A stretch of 42,528 bases of DNA, taken from contig NZ_CAMFHB010000051.1 of NCBI RefSeq assembly GCF_945952055.1, positions 1 to 42,528 of the forward strand, read 5' to 3'. How positions within the stretch are numbered: position 1 is the stretch's first letter; each line of letters begins with the position of its first letter. The notes under the pieces were generated by a model. The model was not told the origin of the DNA. It did not search any database and was given only the letters and a program-made list of their open reading frames with translations. This stretch comes from an uncultured Alsobacter sp. Its GTDB lineage: Bacteria > Pseudomonadota > Alphaproteobacteria > Rhizobiales > Beijerinckiaceae. The position numbers and the translations under genes were made by a program. Shown here piece after piece: positions 9,128-16,363 of the stretch.

Positions 9128-10288
9128 TCAGTCCGAAAGCTCGGCGATCAGCCCGTGCATGAACCCGTCGATGGCGGCGAGCTGCTCGATGGTGATGTAC
9201 TCGTCGGCCTGGTGGGCCTGGGCGATGTCGCCCGGTCCGCAGATGACGGACGACCAGCCGGCCGACTGGAAGATGCCGGCCTCGGTGCCGTAGGACACGA
9301 AGCTGCGCTCGTTGTCGCCGGTGATGCGGCGGACCAGTGCTTCCGCCGCGCCGTTCTCCTCCGGCGCCAGGCCCCGCACGGCGGCGCGCGCAATGATGTC
9401 GACGCCCGATTCCGGCGCGATCGCCTTCATTTTCGGCTCGATGACCTCGCGGACGAAGCGCTCGAACCGGTTCTTCACCTCGAGCGCGTCTTCCTGCGGC
9501 AGCGCCCGGACTTCGGTGACGAAGCGGCACGAGGCGGACACGATGTTGGTGGCTGTGCCGCCGTTGATGGTGCCGCAGTGGATGGTGGTGTAGGGCGGCG
9601 CGAAGGGGTTGGATGGATCGGCCCGTTCACGGTTGGCCTGCAGCGCGTCGTCGAGCCAGGTGACCAGGCGCGCGGCGGTCATGACGGCGCTGACGCCGGT
9701 GTCGATGCGGCTCGAATGCACGCTCTTGCCGCGCACCTCGGTGAACCAGGAGAGGCCGCCCTTGTGGCCGACCACGGCCTTCATCATCGACGGCTCGCCG
9801 ACGATGACCGCGGACGGGGCCGGGATGGTGTGCGCCATCTCGTCGACCATCGAGGGGGCACCCTGGCAGCCGACCTCCTCGTCATAGGACAGCGCGATGT
9901 GTACCGGCCGCTTCAGCCCGCCGCGGACCATGGCGGGCACGGCGGCGAGCACGGCGGCGTCGAAGCCCTTCATGTCGCACGTGCCGCGGCCGAACAGCTT
10001 GCCGTCGCGCTCGGTGAGGGTGAAGGGGTCGCTGGTCCAGGCCTGCCCCTCGACGGGCACCACGTCGGTGTGCCCCGACAGGACGACCCCGCCTTCCACG
10101 CGGGGACCCACCGTCGCATAAAGGTTCGCCTTGTTGCCCTCGGGATTGTAGACGAGGTGCGATTCGACGCCCCAGCCGGCGAGCCAGTCCCGGATGAAGG
10201 CCACGCAGTCGAGGTTGGAGTCGCTGGACACGGTCGGGAAGGCCACCAGCCGCGCGAGCATGTCCCGCGTCGTCATCTCCAGCGCCAT
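9128..10288 (-). CDS. argE: M20 family deacetylase, acetylornithine deacetylase-like
   Basis: The product of 386 residues is a two-zinc M20 hydrolase. The motif LSGHTDVVP supplies His73 and Asp75, GRGTCDMKGF gives the bridging Asp105, and SYDEEVGC provides catalytic Glu137 and ligand Glu138. Length and motif spacing match alphaproteobacterial ArgE, which removes the acetyl group from N-acetylornithine; related deacylases act on other N-acyl amino acids. The ATG at 10288 was chosen because CGGGAG lies 8 bp upstream; an earlier in-frame start at 10354 gives an unusual leader. The gene stands 148 bp downstream of the peptide-importer receptor start and is divergent from the ammonia-lyase-like gene. 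The argE symbol is family-based, and substrate remains unproven. Confidence 0.85.
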   Translation of the reverse strand: MALEMTTRDMLARLVAFPTVSSDSNLDCVAFIRDWLAGWGVESHLVYNPEGNKANLYATVGPRVEGGVVLSGHTDVVPVEGQAWTSDPFTLTERDGKLFGRGTCDMKGFDAAVLAAVPAMVRGGLKRPVHIALSYDEEVGCQGAPSMVDEMAHTIPAPSAVIVGEPSMMKAVVGHKGGLSWFTEVRGKSVHSSRIDTGVSAVMTAARLVTWLDDALQANRERADPSNPFAPPYTTIHCGTINGGTATNIVSASCRFVTEVRALPQEDALEVKNRFERFVREVIEPKMKAIAPESGVDIIARAAVRGLAPEENGAAEALVRRITGDNERSFVSYGTEAGIFQSAGWSSVICGPGDIAQAHQADEYITIEQLAAIDGFMHGLIAELSD

Positions 10289-10421
10289 TTGCAGCTCCCG
10301 TGTCGGCAACCCCGAGCGGGTCCGACATTCGGCCGAGGCACGATGGCGGGTCAAGCCGGTTCGCGTTGACAGCCCCCGCGGCCTTCACGACAGTGCCGCC
10401 CCACCACCACGGAGCACCGCG

Positions 10422-11393
10422 ATGACCAGCCGTTTCGACGTCACCTTGGCCGATGTCGAGGCTGCGGCTTCACGGATCGCCGGCCACGTTCGCCGGACGC
10501 CCTCCTGGCGCAGCCCGGCGCTGAGCGAGCGGCTCGGCCGCGAGGTCGTGGTCAAGCTGGAATGCCTGCAACTCGCCGGGTCCTTCAAGGTGCGCGGGGT
10601 GGCCAACCGCCTGATGATGCGCACGCCGCAGGAGATGGGGCGCGGGGTCGTCGCCGTGTCGGGCGGCAACCACGCCATCGCCGTGGCGCGCGGCGCCGCC
10701 GCGTTCGGCGTTCCAGCCCTCGTCCTGATGCCGCGCGTCACCGCCCGCTTCAACATCGACGCCACCGCCGCCTTCGGCGCCACGATCGAGCTCGTCGAGT
10801 CCGCCGCCGAGGCCTTCGCCAAGGCCGACGCCCTGTCGCGCGAGGGCTGGATCAACCTGCATGCCTTCGACGATCCGGCCATCATCGCCGGCAACGGCAC
10901 GGTGGGGCTCGAATTCATCGACGCGCATCCCGAACTCACGCACCTGTTCGCCTCCATCGGCGGTGGTGGCTTCATCGCCGGCATCGCGGCGGCCGCGAAG
11001 GGGCGCAAGCCGACGCTGTCGGTGCATGGCGTCGAGACGGAGGGCGCCGAGACCATGACCCGGGCGCTTGCGGCCGGCGAGCCGGTGACGATCTCTCCCA
11101 CGTCGATCGCGCGCACGCTGGGCGCGCCGTTCGTGACGCACCGGACGCTGGCCGCCGCCACGGAGCTGCTGTCGGCGGTCGACGTGGTGCCGGACGCGAC
11201 CGCCGTGGTCGACATGCGCTGGCTCCTGCAGGCCGAGAAGGTGCTCTGCGAGCCGGCGGCGGCGTGCACCGTCTCCGCCGCCATGCGGCGGGCGGCCGCC
11301 TTGCCCGAGGACGCCGTGATCGGCCTCGTCCTGTGCGGCTCCAACATCGCGCTCGCGGACGTGGAGGCGCTCTGCGCCCGCTTCGCCGCATGA
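10422..11393 (+). CDS. PLP-dependent threonine/serine ammonia-lyase-like enzyme
   Basis: The product of 323 residues is a fold-type II PLP enzyme. Lys56 in LAGSFKVRG is the Schiff-base lysine. SGGNHAIAVA is the substrate loop and the glycine-rich IGGGGFIAGIA binds the PLP phosphate. It lacks the C-terminal ACT regulatory domain of biosynthetic IlvA, so a catabolic or side-chain-eliminating role is likelier. Threonine/serine dehydratase, a racemase, or an EutB-like dehydratase are all compatible with the sequence. It is divergent from the argE-like gene and is followed after 63 bp by an M20 amidohydrolase on the same strand. The three enzymes next to a peptide importer suggest amino-acid catabolism. 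Confidence 0.82.
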   Translation: MTSRFDVTLADVEAAASRIAGHVRRTPSWRSPALSERLGREVVVKLECLQLAGSFKVRGVANRLMMRTPQEMGRGVVAVSGGNHAIAVARGAAAFGVPALVLMPRVTARFNIDATAAFGATIELVESAAEAFAKADALSREGWINLHAFDDPAIIAGNGTVGLEFIDAHPELTHLFASIGGGGFIAGIAAAAKGRKPTLSVHGVETEGAETMTRALAAGEPVTISPTSIARTLGAPFVTHRTLAAATELLSAVDVVPDATAVVDMRWLLQAEKVLCEPAAACTVSAAMRRAAALPEDAVIGLVLCGSNIALADVEALCARFAA

Positions 11394-11456
11394 GCGTGTT
11401 GACCGGCTGGTCAGCTTGGGATTTGCTGGCGGCCTGCCCTGATGTCCGAGGTTCCC

Positions 11457-12620
11457 ATGCCTGTGATCAACAGCGTTTCCGCCATGGCCGACGAGGTCGC
11501 CGCGTGGAGACGCGATCTGCACACCCATCCCGAGCTTGACTTCGACGTGCACCGCACGGCGGCGATCGTCGCCGAGAAGCTCAAGGCCTTCGGGTGCGAC
11601 GAGGTCGTCCCCGGCATCGGTCGCACGGGCGTGGTGGGCGTGATCAAGGGACGCCTCCCGGGCGACAAGGTGATCGGCCTGCGCGCCGACATGGACGCCC
11701 TGCCGATCGTCGAGGCGACGGGCAAGCCCTACGCCTCGCAGACCCCCGGCAAGATGCACGCCTGCGGCCACGACGGCCACACGGCGATGCTGCTGGGCGC
11801 CGCCAAGTACCTGGCGGAGACCCGCAACTTCGCCGGCACCGCGGTCGTGATCTTCCAGCCGGCCGAGGAGGGCGGCGGCGGTGGCCGCGAGATGGTGAAC
11901 GACGGAATGATGGATCGCTTCGGCGTCCACGAGGTCTACGGCATGCACAACATGCCGGGCCTCGAGCCCGGCGCCTTCGCGCTGCGCCCCGGCCCGCTGA
12001 TGGCGGCGGCGGACCGCTTCACGATCACCATCGAGGGCAAGGGCGCCCATGCGGCCCAGCCCCACAACAGCATCGACACGGTGGTCATCGGCAGCCAGAT
12101 CGTCACGGCCCTGCAGAGCATCGTCTCGCGCGGCGTCGATCCGCTCGCCTCGGCGGTGGTCTCCGTGACGGTGTTCAAGGCCGGCGAGGCCTTCAACGTC
12201 CTGCCGCAGACCGCGGAGCTCAAGGGCACGGTGCGGACGTTCCAGCCCGAGGTCCAGGACATGATCGAGCGCCGCATGGGCGAGATCGCGTCCGGCATCG
12301 CCGCGGCCCATGGCGCGACCGCCACCCTGAACTACGAGCGCGGCTATCCCTCCACGCGCAACCACGAGGACCAGACGGCCTTCGCCGCCAAGGTGGCGGC
12401 CGAGGTGTCGGGGGCGGACAAGGTCATCACCGACACGCCGCCGGTGATGGGCGCCGAGGACTTCTCCTACATGCTGCTGGCGCGCCCCGGCGCATTCATC
12501 TTCATCGGCAACGGCGACACCGCGGGCCTGCACCATCCGGGCTACGACTTCGACGATTCGATCATCCCGGTCGGCATCAGCTACTGGGCGCGGCTCGTCG
12601 AGAACGCGATGCCGGCCTGA
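11457..12620 (+). CDS. M20 family amidohydrolase (aminoacylase/hippurate hydrolase type)
   Basis: The product of 387 residues begins PVINSV and quickly reaches WRRDLHTHPEL, the N-terminal signature of M20D peptidases. Metal-binding residues include Cys103 and His105 in HACGHDGH, Glu in FQPAEEGGGG, and His in YGMHNMPG. The dimerisation domain contains KGAHAAQPHNSID. This subfamily hydrolyses N-acyl amino acids, hippurate or indole-acetyl conjugates. The ATG at 11457, with CCGAGG upstream, matches the usual family start; an in-frame ATG at 11442 would add five residues. It follows the ammonia-lyase-like gene by 63 bp and is probably co-transcribed with it. Confidence 0.92.
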   Translation: MPVINSVSAMADEVAAWRRDLHTHPELDFDVHRTAAIVAEKLKAFGCDEVVPGIGRTGVVGVIKGRLPGDKVIGLRADMDALPIVEATGKPYASQTPGKMHACGHDGHTAMLLGAAKYLAETRNFAGTAVVIFQPAEEGGGGGREMVNDGMMDRFGVHEVYGMHNMPGLEPGAFALRPGPLMAAADRFTITIEGKGAHAAQPHNSIDTVVIGSQIVTALQSIVSRGVDPLASAVVSVTVFKAGEAFNVLPQTAELKGTVRTFQPEVQDMIERRMGEIASGIAAAHGATATLNYERGYPSTRNHEDQTAFAAKVAAEVSGADKVITDTPPVMGAEDFSYMLLARPGAFIFIGNGDTAGLHHPGYDFDDSIIPVGISYWARLVENAMPA

Positions 12621-12670
12621 GGCCCCGCGGGGTTGGGCGTGCATCGGCACGCTCGCTCCGCGCGCTGCTC

Positions 12671-12861
12671 AGAGGGTGTGGCCCTTAGCCTGAGGACTGG
12701 CCGTCCAGTTCAAACCGACCTCTCAGCCGTCATCCCCGGGCTTGGCCCGGGGCCCCACGACTTTGCCGGCGCCATTCTCAAGTCGTGGGTGGCCGGGCCA
12801 GGCCCGGCCATGACGCGGAGAGTGTGAGGCAAGCTGCACTGGCCACATTTTCACACCCTCT
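12671..12861. repeat. Outer inverted repeat enclosing the REP pair
   Basis: AGAGGGTGTG at 12671-12680 is perfectly inverted as CACACCCTCT at 12852-12861, 171 bp apart. On the inner side the left copy continues GCC. The right copy has GGCCACA interrupted by TTTTCAC, so the right arm looks like the left with a 7-bp insertion. A degenerate third copy (AGAGTGTGAGGC) occurs at 12819-12830. No obvious target-site duplication flanks the pair. It may be a small non-autonomous element or a REP-associated flank. Confidence 0.5.
12729..12814. repeat. REP pair (BIME-like) forming a three-hairpin cloverleaf
   Basis: Closing arms GTCAT (12729-12733) and ATGAC (12810-12814) enclose three perfect hairpins. 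The first is CCCCGGGC/GCCCGGGG with loop TTG (12734-12752). The second is CCCACGACTT/AAGTCGTGGG with a 16-nt loop (12754-12789). The third is GGCCGGGC/GCCCGGCC with loop CAG (12791-12809). The first and third hairpins are inverted copies of one REP type, GTCAT followed by a CCGGGC palindrome, of the kind common in alphaproteobacterial intergenic regions. Related copies in this window lie at 16268-16292 and 41939-42023. The element sits between convergent genes. Confidence 0.8.
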
Positions 12862-12933
12862 CGAGACGAGGGGGTCGTTGCCGTCACAAGATTCCTTGTG
12901 TCGAGCGCCGCAGGTTGCGTCGGTCCGGCGCTC

Positions 12934-13554
12934 CTAAAGCGTCCCCGCCTTCATCGCGCGCAGCACGGCGCGGACGACGACGGTCAGCCGCTCCTCCATG
13001 ACCCGGCGGGACAGTTCGCGGTCGAGGCGCACGGCGGCGGGGTGGACGAAGCGGAAGAGCGCGTCCAGCACGAGCGTCGTGGCCCGGTCGGTGCGCCTGA
13101 TGGCGAACACGCCCGACCCGACGCCTTCCTCCACGATCCGCTCGACGAGGCCGCGAATGCGCGAGCGGTGCTTGCGCACCACGCCGCGCATTGCGGTGTG
13201 GGCCTCGACGAAGACATCGAACACGTCGGGATCCAGCTCCAGCCGCTCGCGCAGCGCGCCGGCCCAGGCCAGCAGCAGGCGCTCGAGCTTGTCGTCGGCG
13301 GGGTCGGGCGCGTCGGCCACCACGAGCAACTGCGTTTCGAGCGGCCGCAGCCACTGCGCCGTCACGGCGTCGATGAGGGCGGCCTTGGACGGGAAGTAGC
13401 GGTAGACGTTGGCGTGGCTCATGCCCGCGGCGCGGGCCACCGAAACCACCGTGGTGCGCTCCTGCCCGTAGCGGCGCAGGTGATCCGTCGCCACCGCCAG
13501 GATCCTGGCATCGGTGGACGGCGCGTCGGAGGCTGCGGGGACGGGCGCGTTCAT
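12934..13554 (-). CDS. TetR family transcriptional regulator
   Basis: The regulator has 206 residues. The N-terminal TetR DNA-binding domain spans about residues 17-63, with the recognition-helix pattern RAAGMSHANVYRYFPSKAALI. The ligand-binding domain that follows has no family-specific motif I recognise. The ATG at 13554 leaves a 164-bp gap to the divergent Nramp-type transporter gene, so the regulator most probably controls that transporter and itself. A 7-bp inverted repeat with 10-bp spacer at 13600-13623 in the gap is a plausible operator. The inducer is unknown; metal or a small organic ligand are both possible. Confidence 0.92.
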   Translation of the reverse strand: MNAPVPAASDAPSTDARILAVATDHLRRYGQERTTVVSVARAAGMSHANVYRYFPSKAALIDAVTAQWLRPLETQLLVVADAPDPADDKLERLLLAWAGALRERLELDPDVFDVFVEAHTAMRGVVRKHRSRIRGLVERIVEEGVGSGVFAIRRTDRATTLVLDALFRFVHPAAVRLDRELSRRVMEERLTVVVRAVLRAMKAGTL

Positions 13555-13599
13555 GGCCGCGAGCCTAGACCATGTGCGGCGGATGCGGGAGCGGGTTGA

Positions 13600-13623
13600 G
13601 ACGGGCGCATAGGCCTGCCCGTC
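13600..13623. promoter_or_regulatory. Candidate operator in the TetR/Nramp divergent gap
   Basis: GACGGGC (13600-13606) is exactly inverted as GCCCGTC (13617-13623) around a 10-bp spacer. It lies between the divergent tetR and Nramp-type starts, where a TetR dimer would be expected to bind. The arm length and centre-to-centre distance suit a dimeric helix-turn-helix protein, but in GC-rich DNA such a repeat can arise by chance. Confidence 0.35.
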
Positions 13624-13718
13624 CCGCCGTGCTCTACTTGCGTCGTGACTGCATGTGTCTCGCGAAAGGCCTGCTATCCCCTTCGCGCCATGGTCCCGCC
13701 CGCCACCAGGAGCATGCC

Positions 13719-15047
13719 ATGAGCGATACCGAACGGCCGTCCCCTGCGCGGCCCGAGACGGATGGCCGCCCGCAAGCCCGGCACGGCCATGCCCGCAAGA
13801 CGCTCCTTCATCTGCTTGGGCCCGGCCTCGTGGCCGGCGCGGCCGACGACGATCCGTCCGGCATCGCCACCTATTCGCAGGCCGGCGCCCAGTTCGGCTT
13901 CGGCATGCTGTGGACGGTGGTGATCACCTATCCGTTCATGGTGGCCATCCAGATCGTCGGTGCGCGGATCGGCCGGTCCACGGGAGAGGGGATCGTCGCC
14001 AACATCCGCTCGGTGTTCCCGGGGTGGGTGGTCACCTGGCTCGTGTTCCTGGTCCTGGCCGCCAACACGATCAACATCGCCGCCGATCTCGCGGCCATGG
14101 GTGCGGCGCTCAATCTCGTCGCGGGCGGCCATCCGGCGCTGTTGGCCGTCGGTTTCGGCCTCTTCTGCCTCACGCTGGAGGTCTTCATTCCCTATCGGCG
14201 CTATGCGCCGTTCCTCAAGCTCCTGACGATGGTGCTCCTCGTCTACGTGGCCACGGCGCTCAGCGTCCACATTCCATGGGGCGAGGCGTTGCGGGGGGCC
14301 TTCCTGCCCAGCATCGCGCTGGACCAGACGACGATCGTCATGGTCGTGGCCGTCTTCGGCACCACCATCAGCCCCTACGTCTTCTTTTGGCAGGCGGCGG
14401 AGGAGGTGGAGGACATGAACCTCTCGCGCCGGCCCCACCCGCTGCGCACCCTCAAGCGGGGCACCCGGCCGACCCTCGTGCGCATCGGCATCGACACCGC
14501 CATCGGGATGGGATTTTCGAACCTCATCGCGGCCAGCATCATCGTCACGACCGCGGCGACGCTGAGCGTCGAGGGGATCACGACCATCACCACGGCGTCG
14601 GAGGCGGCCGAGGCCCTGCGGCCGCTGGCCGGTGACCTCACCTTCTACCTGTTCGCCGCGGGCATCATCGGCACGGGGCTGCTCGCGGTGCCGGTCCTGG
14701 CGGGATCGGCGGCCTACGCCGTCGCGGAGGCCCTGCACTGGCGCTCCAGCCTGGAACTCGCGCCGGCGCAGGCGAAGGGGTTCTACTCGATCGTGGCGGG
14801 GTCGACCTTCATCGGCGCGCTCATCGCGCTTTCGCCGCTCGACCCCATGCGGATGCTGTTCTGGACCGCGGTCATCAACGGCATCGTGGCCGTTCCGGTG
14901 ATGGCCGTGATGATGGTCCTCGTCTCCAGCCGGAAGGTCATGGGAAACGTTGCCGCCGGCCCTGTCCTCAGGGCCGGCGGCTGGGCGGCGACGATCGTCA
15001 TGGCAGGCGTCGTCGTCGCACTTTTCGTCACCTGGTCGGCAGGCTGA
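13719..15047 (+). CDS. Nramp-family metal transporter, non-canonical subtype
   Basis: The membrane protein has 442 residues and about eleven helices after a hydrophilic N-terminus. Helix 1 contains LLGPGLVAGAADDDPSG, so the canonical DPGN metal site reads D45-P46-S47-G48. In helix 6 the usual Met-Pro-His-Asn is replaced by S218-P219-Y220-V221, losing the methionine that selects transition metals in classical MntH/Nramp. The protein is therefore a diverged Nramp relative whose cargo should not be assumed to be manganese or iron. AGGAG precedes the ATG at 13719 by 6 bp. The divergent TetR gene is the likely regulator. Family is clear from overall pattern and substrate is open. Confidence 0.85.
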   Translation: MSDTERPSPARPETDGRPQARHGHARKTLLHLLGPGLVAGAADDDPSGIATYSQAGAQFGFGMLWTVVITYPFMVAIQIVGARIGRSTGEGIVANIRSVFPGWVVTWLVFLVLAANTINIAADLAAMGAALNLVAGGHPALLAVGFGLFCLTLEVFIPYRRYAPFLKLLTMVLLVYVATALSVHIPWGEALRGAFLPSIALDQTTIVMVVAVFGTTISPYVFFWQAAEEVEDMNLSRRPHPLRTLKRGTRPTLVRIGIDTAIGMGFSNLIAASIIVTTAATLSVEGITTITTASEAAEALRPLAGDLTFYLFAAGIIGTGLLAVPVLAGSAAYAVAEALHWRSSLELAPAQAKGFYSIVAGSTFIGALIALSPLDPMRMLFWTAVINGIVAVPVMAVMMVLVSSRKVMGNVAAGPVLRAGGWAATIVMAGVVVALFVTWSAG

Positions 15048-15059
15048 GCGGGCCGCGGC

Positions 15060-16064
15060 TCACTTTGCCTGGGCGCCGGCTTCCACCGCGGGAGCAGCGG
15101 ACCGCGTCTTCCACAGCGAGTACCCGATGCCGGCGAAGAGCAGGGCGAAGGTGACGCCGAGCGAGACGGACGGGGGCACCTTGGCGAGACCCAGCATGTC
15201 GGCCACCGCGATCTTCGTGCCGATGAAGATCAGGACCGCCGCCAGCGCGTATTTCAGGTAGGCGAAGCGGTCGATCATCGCGGCCAGGGCGAAGTAGAGG
15301 GCACGCAGGCCAAGGATCGCGAAGATGTTCGAGGTGAAGACGATGTAGGTGTCCTTGGTGATGGCGAAGATGGCCGGCACCGAGTCGACCGCGAAGATCA
15401 CGTCGGCGACGTTGACGAGCACCAGCACCAGGAACAGCGGGGTGAGGGCCCAGACCATCTTGCCGGTTGCCGGATCGGGCTGGCGCACCATGAAGGCCTC
15501 GCCATGCAGCTTGTCGGTCACGCGGAACCGGCGCCGCATCAGCTTGAGCAGCGGGTTGGATTCCACGTCGTAGGCGCTGTCGGCACCGATCAGCATCTTC
15601 ACGCCGGTGATCACGAGGAAGGCGGCGAAGACGTAGAGGATCCAGTCGAAGCGGGCGAGCAGGGCCGCGCCGGCGCCGATCATCAGGCCGCGCATGACGA
15701 TGACGGCGAGAATGCCCCAGAACAGCACCCGGTACTGCGAGCCGCGGGGAATGCCGAAATAGCCGAAGATCATCGCGATGACGAAGATGTTGTCCATCGA
15801 GAGGCTCTTCTCGATGACGAATCCCGTCCAGTACTCCACCGCGGCCTGGGGCGAGAGCGACACCCAGACCCAGCCGCCGAAGGCGAGGCCGATGGAGATG
15901 TAGAAGGCCGACAGCCAGAGGCTCTCCTTGACGGAAATCTCCTTGGAACTGTCGCGGTGCAGCACACCGAGATCGAACGCCATCAGCACGATGACGACGG
16001 TGCCGAAGATCGCCCACATCCAGATGGGCTTCGACAAGAATTCGAGCGCGACGAAGTCGAGCAT
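15060..16064 (-). CDS. TerC family integral membrane protein (Alx-like)
   Basis: The protein has 334 residues and about nine membrane helices. The two TerC signatures are present with acidic residues inside helices: EKSLSMDNIFVIAMIF and NVADVIFAVDSVPAIFAI. These proteins are implicated in metal-ion export, with Alx and its relatives linked to manganese homeostasis, and in tellurite resistance gene sets. A cytoplasmic loop (about residues 165-195) separates the two repeats. The ATG at 16064 follows a structured 115-nt leader and a sigma-70-like promoter, listed separately, suggesting RNA-level control. It converges with the Nramp-like gene, only 12 bp away. Confidence 0.92.
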   Translation of the reverse strand: MLDFVALEFLSKPIWMWAIFGTVVIVLMAFDLGVLHRDSSKEISVKESLWLSAFYISIGLAFGGWVWVSLSPQAAVEYWTGFVIEKSLSMDNIFVIAMIFGYFGIPRGSQYRVLFWGILAVIVMRGLMIGAGAALLARFDWILYVFAAFLVITGVKMLIGADSAYDVESNPLLKLMRRRFRVTDKLHGEAFMVRQPDPATGKMVWALTPLFLVLVLVNVADVIFAVDSVPAIFAITKDTYIVFTSNIFAILGLRALYFALAAMIDRFAYLKYALAAVLIFIGTKIAVADMLGLAKVPPSVSLGVTFALLFAGIGYSLWKTRSAAPAVEAGAQAK

Positions 16065-16099
16065 TCCGGGACCCCTTGGTTCGAGAGGGTGCCGACATC

Positions 16100-16162
16100 A
16101 CGGAAGAGTTGAACTTCCGTCAGAGGGGCCCGGTCACCTTCCGGCGGAAGTGGGGTGGCCCC
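16100..16162 (-). promoter_or_regulatory. Structured 5' leader of terC, candidate terC-motif RNA
   Basis: Read on the minus strand, the leader first forms a hairpin whose outer stem is GGGGCC/GGCCCC (16157-16162 with 16125-16130). Its inner stem, CACTTCC/GGAAGGTG, has one bulge and a GCC loop. It then forms a second perfect hairpin, ACGGAAG/CTTCCGT with the loop TTCAACT (16100-16120). The structure ends 35 nt before the terC start codon. A terC RNA motif upstream of terC genes in alphaproteobacteria has been described by comparative genomics; identity with that motif is inferred from position and structure, not tested. Confidence 0.5.
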
Positions 16163-16186
16163 TTGCAAGCGTCAAGCCCCCGGCCG

Positions 16187-16215
16187 ATAGTCGTCACTGA
16201 GAAAAAAACAGGCAA
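16187..16215 (-). promoter_or_regulatory. Sigma-70-like promoter of terC
   Basis: On the minus strand TTGCCT (16215-16210) and GACTAT (16192-16187) are separated by exactly 17 bp, which include a T-rich run. Transcription would begin near 16180, placing about 115 nt of leader before the terC start at 16064. Both boxes differ from consensus, so this is a moderate-confidence call. Confidence 0.45.
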
Positions 16216-16267
16216 ACTGACCGCTGAACAGGCGGCGCCATGCTGATCCCCCGCCGCTCAAGCTCAC

Positions 16268-16292
16268 GTCGCCCGGTCTGTCCCGGGATGAC
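16268..16292. repeat. Single degenerate REP copy
   Basis: Reading the minus strand, GTCAT is followed by CCCGGGACAGACCGGGC, a degenerate copy of the palindrome seen in the REP pair at 12729-12814. It lies in the divergent gap between terC and the ABC binding-protein gene, upstream of the mapped terC promoter. Confidence 0.55.
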
Positions 16293-16363
16293 ACGCGGCA
16301 TGGATGTTGCGAGGCTCCGCGCTAGATCGTTACAGCACGCCAATATTCTTGTGGAGGAATGTA

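Larger units (their letters stand above)
12621..12933. other. Convergent intergenic region carrying a REP-pair element
   Basis: The 313 bp between the amidohydrolase stop and the TetR stop contain no credible gene. They hold a REP pair (12729-12814) nested inside a 10-bp inverted repeat (12671-12680 and 12852-12861), both listed separately. As the gap lies between convergent genes, its hairpins may also act as a bidirectional terminator. Confidence 0.7.

Noticed and set aside
16065-16180. yybP-ykoY manganese riboswitch upstream of terC
   Set aside because: The conserved GGGGAGUA-type loop is not visible in the leader; only an unrelated two-hairpin structure is.
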